Shown here: positions 60,205 through 64,000 of the stretch, piece after piece
Numbering within the stretch: position 1 is the stretch's first letter
How the letters are laid out: every line of letters starts with the position of its first letter
Origin: Leptasterias polaris
Lineage: Eukaryota > Echinodermata > Asteroidea > Forcipulatida > Asteriidae
Reading direction: 5' to 3'
DNA: 64,000 nucleotides
Assembly (NCBI GenBank): GCA_037783415.1
Contig: JAZGTN010000058.1
Span: forward strand, 7,228,001 to 7,292,000
Made by a program: the position numbers and the translations under genes
Notes under the pieces: model-generated
Told to the model about the DNA's origin: nothing
Databases searched by the model: none
What the model saw: the letters and a program-made list of their open reading frames with translations, nothing else

Positions 60205-60285
60205 GCTCTGGGCTGCCATCTTTTTTTGGGGTCGCCATCTTTTTTATTGGGTCGCCATCTTTTTTATTGGGTCGCCATCTTTTTT
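60205..60285. repeat. short GGTCGCCATCTTTTTTATT tandem repeat
   Basis: Four near-identical ~20-bp units of GGGTCGCCATCTTTTTTATT. Confidence 0.9.
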
Positions 60286-61390
60286 TTCTCACGTGTGATG
60301 ACTTCTCACGAGTGATTGGTCCGTTATTTCCTCGGTCTTGGGTGTTCGCCGTAATTTCCCAGCTCTCTCGACGAGATTGTGTTAATGTTGTTTGTCTTCA
60401 GAAGATATTTGTTGCACGTTTTGTGGGTTTATAAATGGTAGGGCCTATTAAATAATTTTTCAATAAATATCTACTGCATTTTGTGTCACCAAAAGTCCAC
60501 GATTTTAACGACACATGATTCTTTTCATTGAGCAGTCAGAAATAGCGTTGCATGACTAAGATAGTAATTTCTCACATGTGCTCCGTCTGTCGCAATAAAC
60601 AGTTTGCGTGCTGTGTTAACCGGTGCCCCCATTTTCCATCAAACAACGCTTTAGAAAGAGAGTGTGTACCAGCGACGATTTTCTCACGTGTGATTATTTC
60701 TCACGTTTGATTGGTCCGTTATTACCTCGGTCTTGGGTGTTCGCCACATTTTCCCAGCTCTCTCGAAAAGATTGTTTTAATGTTTTTGGTCTTCAGAAGA
60801 TATTTGTTGCACGTTTTGTGGGTTTAAATGGTATTAAATAATTTATCAATAAATATCTACTGCATTTTGTGTCACCAAAAGTCCACGGTTTTAACGACCC
60901 GTGAGTCTTTTCAGTGAACAATCAGAAGTAGGGCTGCATGACTAAGGTAATTTCTCAAGGATGCACGCAATAAACAATTTGCATGTTGGGATAACTGGTG
61001 CCCTCATTTTCCATCGAACAACGCTTTAGAAAGAGAGTGTATACCACCGACGATTTTCTCACGTGTGATTATTTCTCACATTTGATTGGTCCGTTATTAC
61101 CTCGGTCTTGGGTGTTCGCCACAATTTCCCAGCTCTCTCGAAAAGATTGTTTTAATGTTGTTTGTCTTCAGAAGATATTTGTTGCAAGTTTTGTGAGTTA
61201 AATGGTATTAAATAATTTATCAATTAATATCTACTGCATTTTGTGTCACCGAAAGTCCACGATTTTAACGACCCATGAGTCTTTTCAGTGAACAATCAGA
61301 AGTAGCGCTGCATGACTAACGTAATAAACACGCAATAAACAATTTGCATGTTGGGATAACTGGTGCCCTTATTTTCGATCGAACAACGCT
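60286..61390. repeat. ~375-390-bp tandem repeat, three copies
   Basis: TTCTCACGTGTGAT begins units at about 60289, 60681 and 61055; each contains TTGGTCCGTTATT, CCTCGGTCTTGGGTGTTCGC, CTTCAGAAGATATTTGTTGC and ACGCTTTAGAAAGAGAGTGT. The last copy is cut near 61390. Frames of 67-77 aa repeat in each unit and are not supported as genes. Confidence 0.92.
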
Positions 61391-62030
61391 ATGTTCCTTC
61401 CCGCGATTGTGTGCAACGGCAGCTGGATACCCGCGTTGGTCGGCCCTTGCATGTTTCATACCCTTCAGGCATGTTTTTTATTTTTATTTTTTTGGGGGGG
61501 GGGGTTTGCGCCGGGGTTAGTCTGTTGCGGAGCTTGCGTGAGGGTTTGTGGGTGTTGATTTTCGGAAAAATTTGGCATATTCAAAACATAAATTGGGGGT
61601 TTTGCCAGTCTTAAAATTTGCGTTCGCTATTGCATTTGTGCATTCTGGGAAGTTTCGCTTGCCGGACACCGCTTACTGGGTTGGCACTGGTGTTCCAATG
61701 TCTCCCCGCGCCTATTATACTAATATAGCGAGATGACTGATTTAAAATGCTGCTCAAGGGGGGTGGGGGGGGAGGGGGGTAATCCTAATTTCTACAGATA
61801 CTGCATATTTTCTGTTAATGATGCTTTGTCTTCTTCCATCTCATTTCATTTTATTGGGCAGATGTAACCTCCTATGTCCCCTTTATAAATTTTCCTTATA
61901 GGCCCTACTTCTTTCATAAATTGACTGCTTACGTTAGGCCTACTCATTGACTGAATAACAACATAATATTCACAAAGACAAGCATTGTCGAATATTAGTC
62001 GTTACCTGCATTTAGTGGTATGTAGGCCTA
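61391..62030. other. unassigned, with G-rich tracts
   Basis: G runs near 61495 and 61765; nothing else recognised. Confidence 0.4.
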
Positions 62031-62039
62031 AATACAACC

Positions 62040-62800
62040 AATAATTTCCGAGCAATAAAGAAATAAAGAAACAAGGCATGAAGAAAGCAAGAAATAACGA
62101 CACAATGAAAGGGAAAATGGACAAAAATAAAGCCTCCTCCAAACAAGCATATCAATCAAGAAATCAAAGAGAGACAGAAAGGAACGAATAAAGGAAAACG
62201 AAAACACACAAATCATTTTTATTTTATTTTCGTTTCCTTTTTAAATCTTTAGACGTACGATGAATAAAATTTGAACAACAGGATCTGTCAAGACAAAAAC
62301 AAGTTTACAAAACTGTCATCAACAAAATGTGACAATCACACACCTGTAACACATTACATTATTATTGTATTATCAACCATTTACAAAATCTAGAAGAACG
62401 AAATACGGAAACAAACGCATGCCGAAATAATTTTAAAAACACAGAAATAGTGACATAGAAACATCGAAATCAACTGTAACATAGTGACATAAAAACATTA
62501 CAAAATAAACGTCAATAGATATCAAGAAACATATCAGAGATAAATAATAGGCCCCCTGCAACTAAGGAAATAACGAAACTAACACATAAACAAAATAAAC
62601 AAATAAAAAGACCACTGAGTCAGAAAAACACATAATAGGCCTAATTACAGAAACAATGAAATAGAATACTGAGAAAATACATAGTTCACCACCGGCAAAC
62701 ACGGATATTCAGAAAGAGAAAATATAGAAACAAAGACACATTTAAGAAATAAAGAGATAGAGACACAAAGAAATCCAGAAATAAAGAAAAAAGTAAATCA
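62040..62800. repeat. purine-rich AAGAAATAAAGAAA-type low-complexity region
   Basis: Loose repeats of GAAATAAAGAAA / ACATAGAAACAT over about 760 bp; no coding potential. Confidence 0.6.
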
Positions 62801-63171
62801 AGTATTATACATGAATTCAAACATTTTACAAATTTTAGGAGCACAGAAGCAAATATTTCATGGATTACTCAGGCCTTTGTTGGATATTCAAAAAGTCTTG
62901 ATTATCTAAAAACCTACATATCATGCCAAGCATGCATCATTGCATTTTTATATCCTTCCCAAATATTAAAACACACCCCCAACTTATGCTTCAGAGTCGA
63001 CAAAAGGGGGCGAAAAGGGTGAGGGATGGCGACACTTCGCCTTCGACCGCACTCAACACCTTTTGCATGCTCAACATTTTATCATTAGGACATGACTACA
63101 TTGCGTACAGATTTTAAATATCTTTACCAAACCAATTCTGAAAGTTATAAACTCTGATATCCTCTCCAATA

Positions 63172-63390
63172 GACCCTTCCCATGAAATATGCTAATTACA
63201 TTCACGCATGCGTACAGACCCTGCTGGTTGGCAAACGCCATAGAGTTGTGCACTAAGTAGACGCACAAGCGCGTCTGCGTCACGCCACCATCAGCCCCAC
63301 ACAAAAAGGGCCAATGTTCCATCATTTTGCCAACCAGCAGTGTAAGTGCGCACGCGTGAAGTGCAATTTCAATATTTCATGGGAAGGGTC
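63172..63390. mobile_element. TA-flanked MITE
   Basis: Ends GACCCTTCCCATGAAATAT and its inverse ATATTTCATGGGAAGGGTC, each flanked by TA (63170-63171, 63391-63392). The interior carries a second inverted pair, CTGCTGGTTGGCAAA and TTTGCCAACCAGCAG. A run of about 20 C follows directly. Confidence 0.75.
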
Positions 63391-63453
63391 TATTACCCCC
63401 CCCCCCCCCCCCCCACCCCATGGTCGCATTTTATGTGCAAGAATCGCGCCCAC

Positions 63454-63489
63454 CTAGCGGGTGCCGCGCGAAGCGCGGCATCCCGCTAG
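63454..63489. repeat. GC-rich hairpin
   Basis: CTAGCGGGTGCCGCGC, loop GAA, GCGCGGCATCCCGCTAG; arms pair with a single one-base bulge. Confidence 0.85.
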
Positions 63490-63580
63490 TTATAATGAAT
63501 TACCGAAAGAGTCCGAAGAGGACCGGACAAGTCCGGAAAAGAGCTTGTTAGCATAGCGTGAGGACGCACATTTGTGAAAC

Positions 63581-64000
63581 ATGGCGGACGGTGCTCGTAC
63601 TTCCGCATCGCGACCATTGAGAATTTCGTCAGAAAGAGCCATAAGTCTTCTTTCTCAGTGGAATTCAGACTCAGAATCCGATGGAGATGACAGTAATGAT
63701 AATTCTACCCAGGATGACTATCAATCAAGCTCTGGTAGTAGCGATTCGGACGACAATTTAGTATGCCCAGCAACAACACATCGGCAAGGACGAAGGCAAA
63801 CTCGCGGCCGCGGTGGTCCACGGCAACGGGGTACATCGCAGCGTAAGACCGGGGCCCCAGTAGCAGCAAGAGGTAACGTTAGGCCACAAATTGCTAATGA
63901 TAATGACTGGAAAGACATTTCTGGATCAAAGAATGATACATCGGGACATTCATTTCGATTCACACCAAATAAACCTCCTGGTGTAAATGGAACTTTAGAT
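63581..64000 (+). CDS. piggyBac-like transposase, N-terminal part, runs off the window
   Basis: ATG at 63581 opens a frame of 140 codons with no stop to the last base. The first ~80 residues are acidic/Ser-rich (SDSESDGDDSNDNS, SSSGSSDSDDN), followed by an RG-rich basic stretch (RQTRGRGGPRQRG). They lead into DWKDI and FRFTPNKPPGVNGTLD, the region that opens the piggyBac transposase fold. The acidic leader is usual for PGBD-type proteins. The catalytic DDD residues would lie beyond the window, so integrity is unknown. Confidence 0.7.
   Translation, partial: MADGARTSASRPLRISSERAISLLSQWNSDSESDGDDSNDNSTQDDYQSSSGSSDSDDNLVCPATTHRQGRRQTRGRGGPRQRGTSQRKTGAPVAARGNVRPQIANDNDWKDISGSKNDTSGHSFRFTPNKPPGVNGTLD

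Overview
The window is invertebrate animal nuclear DNA: genes have introns with GT/AG sites, there are animal-type retrotransposons and DNA transposons, and simple repeats abound. Almost all of it is transposable elements inserted into one another. The mix of CR1/L2-like LINEs, long-LTR Ty3/gypsy, an animal CACTA (EnSpm) element, piggyBac and many TTAA-flanked MITEs whose ends read TTAAAGGCACTGTACACG fits a marine deuterostome. I lean to an echinoderm such as a sea star; this is inferred from memory of similar repeats and was not tested.

Layout. 1-6692: 3' part of a decayed Ty3/gypsy LTR retrotransposon (gag, broken pol, a possible extra ORF, a 1.06-kb 3' LTR). 6699-12322 (minus): a CR1/L2-like LINE ('LINE-1') hit three times: by the gypsy element beside its stop codon, by a 1.9-kb terminal-inverted-repeat (TIR) element (9010-10888), and by a 21.8-kb CACTA transposon (12323-34090). 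34094-40900: mostly unassigned DNA with a broken Cys/His-rich ORF (37990-39412). 40927-50392 (plus): a second LINE ('LINE-2') split by a CATATG-rich TIR element (42321-48770), which itself contains an AACGTT-rich TIR element (42393-47164). 52863-58101 (minus): a multi-exon gene ending in a RING finger. 58600-63400: tandem repeats, hairpins and a MITE. 63581-64000: the start of a piggyBac-like transposase ORF running off the window.

The CACTA element is the main object. It has perfect 64-bp TIRs starting CACTA, a 3-bp TGA target duplication, subterminal TTTCACGGC repeats, and two divergently transcribed genes. The plus-strand gene is an 11-exon tnp2-type transposase with one G-run frameshift. 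The minus-strand gene encodes an unknown protein of about 323 aa whose centre is six copies of one 69-nt, phase-matched exon, five of them in an exact 387-bp tandem array. I deduced both gene models from splice sites and reading phase.

The second notable system is three separate TIR elements (9010-10888, 42321-48770, 42393-47164). All begin CCCA and are flanked by 2-bp target duplications (TG, GA, TG). All are built largely of repeats centred on a palindromic hexamer (AACGTT or CATATG), in two cases with a period near 60 bp. They look like members of one lineage that keeps its architecture while changing its repeat.
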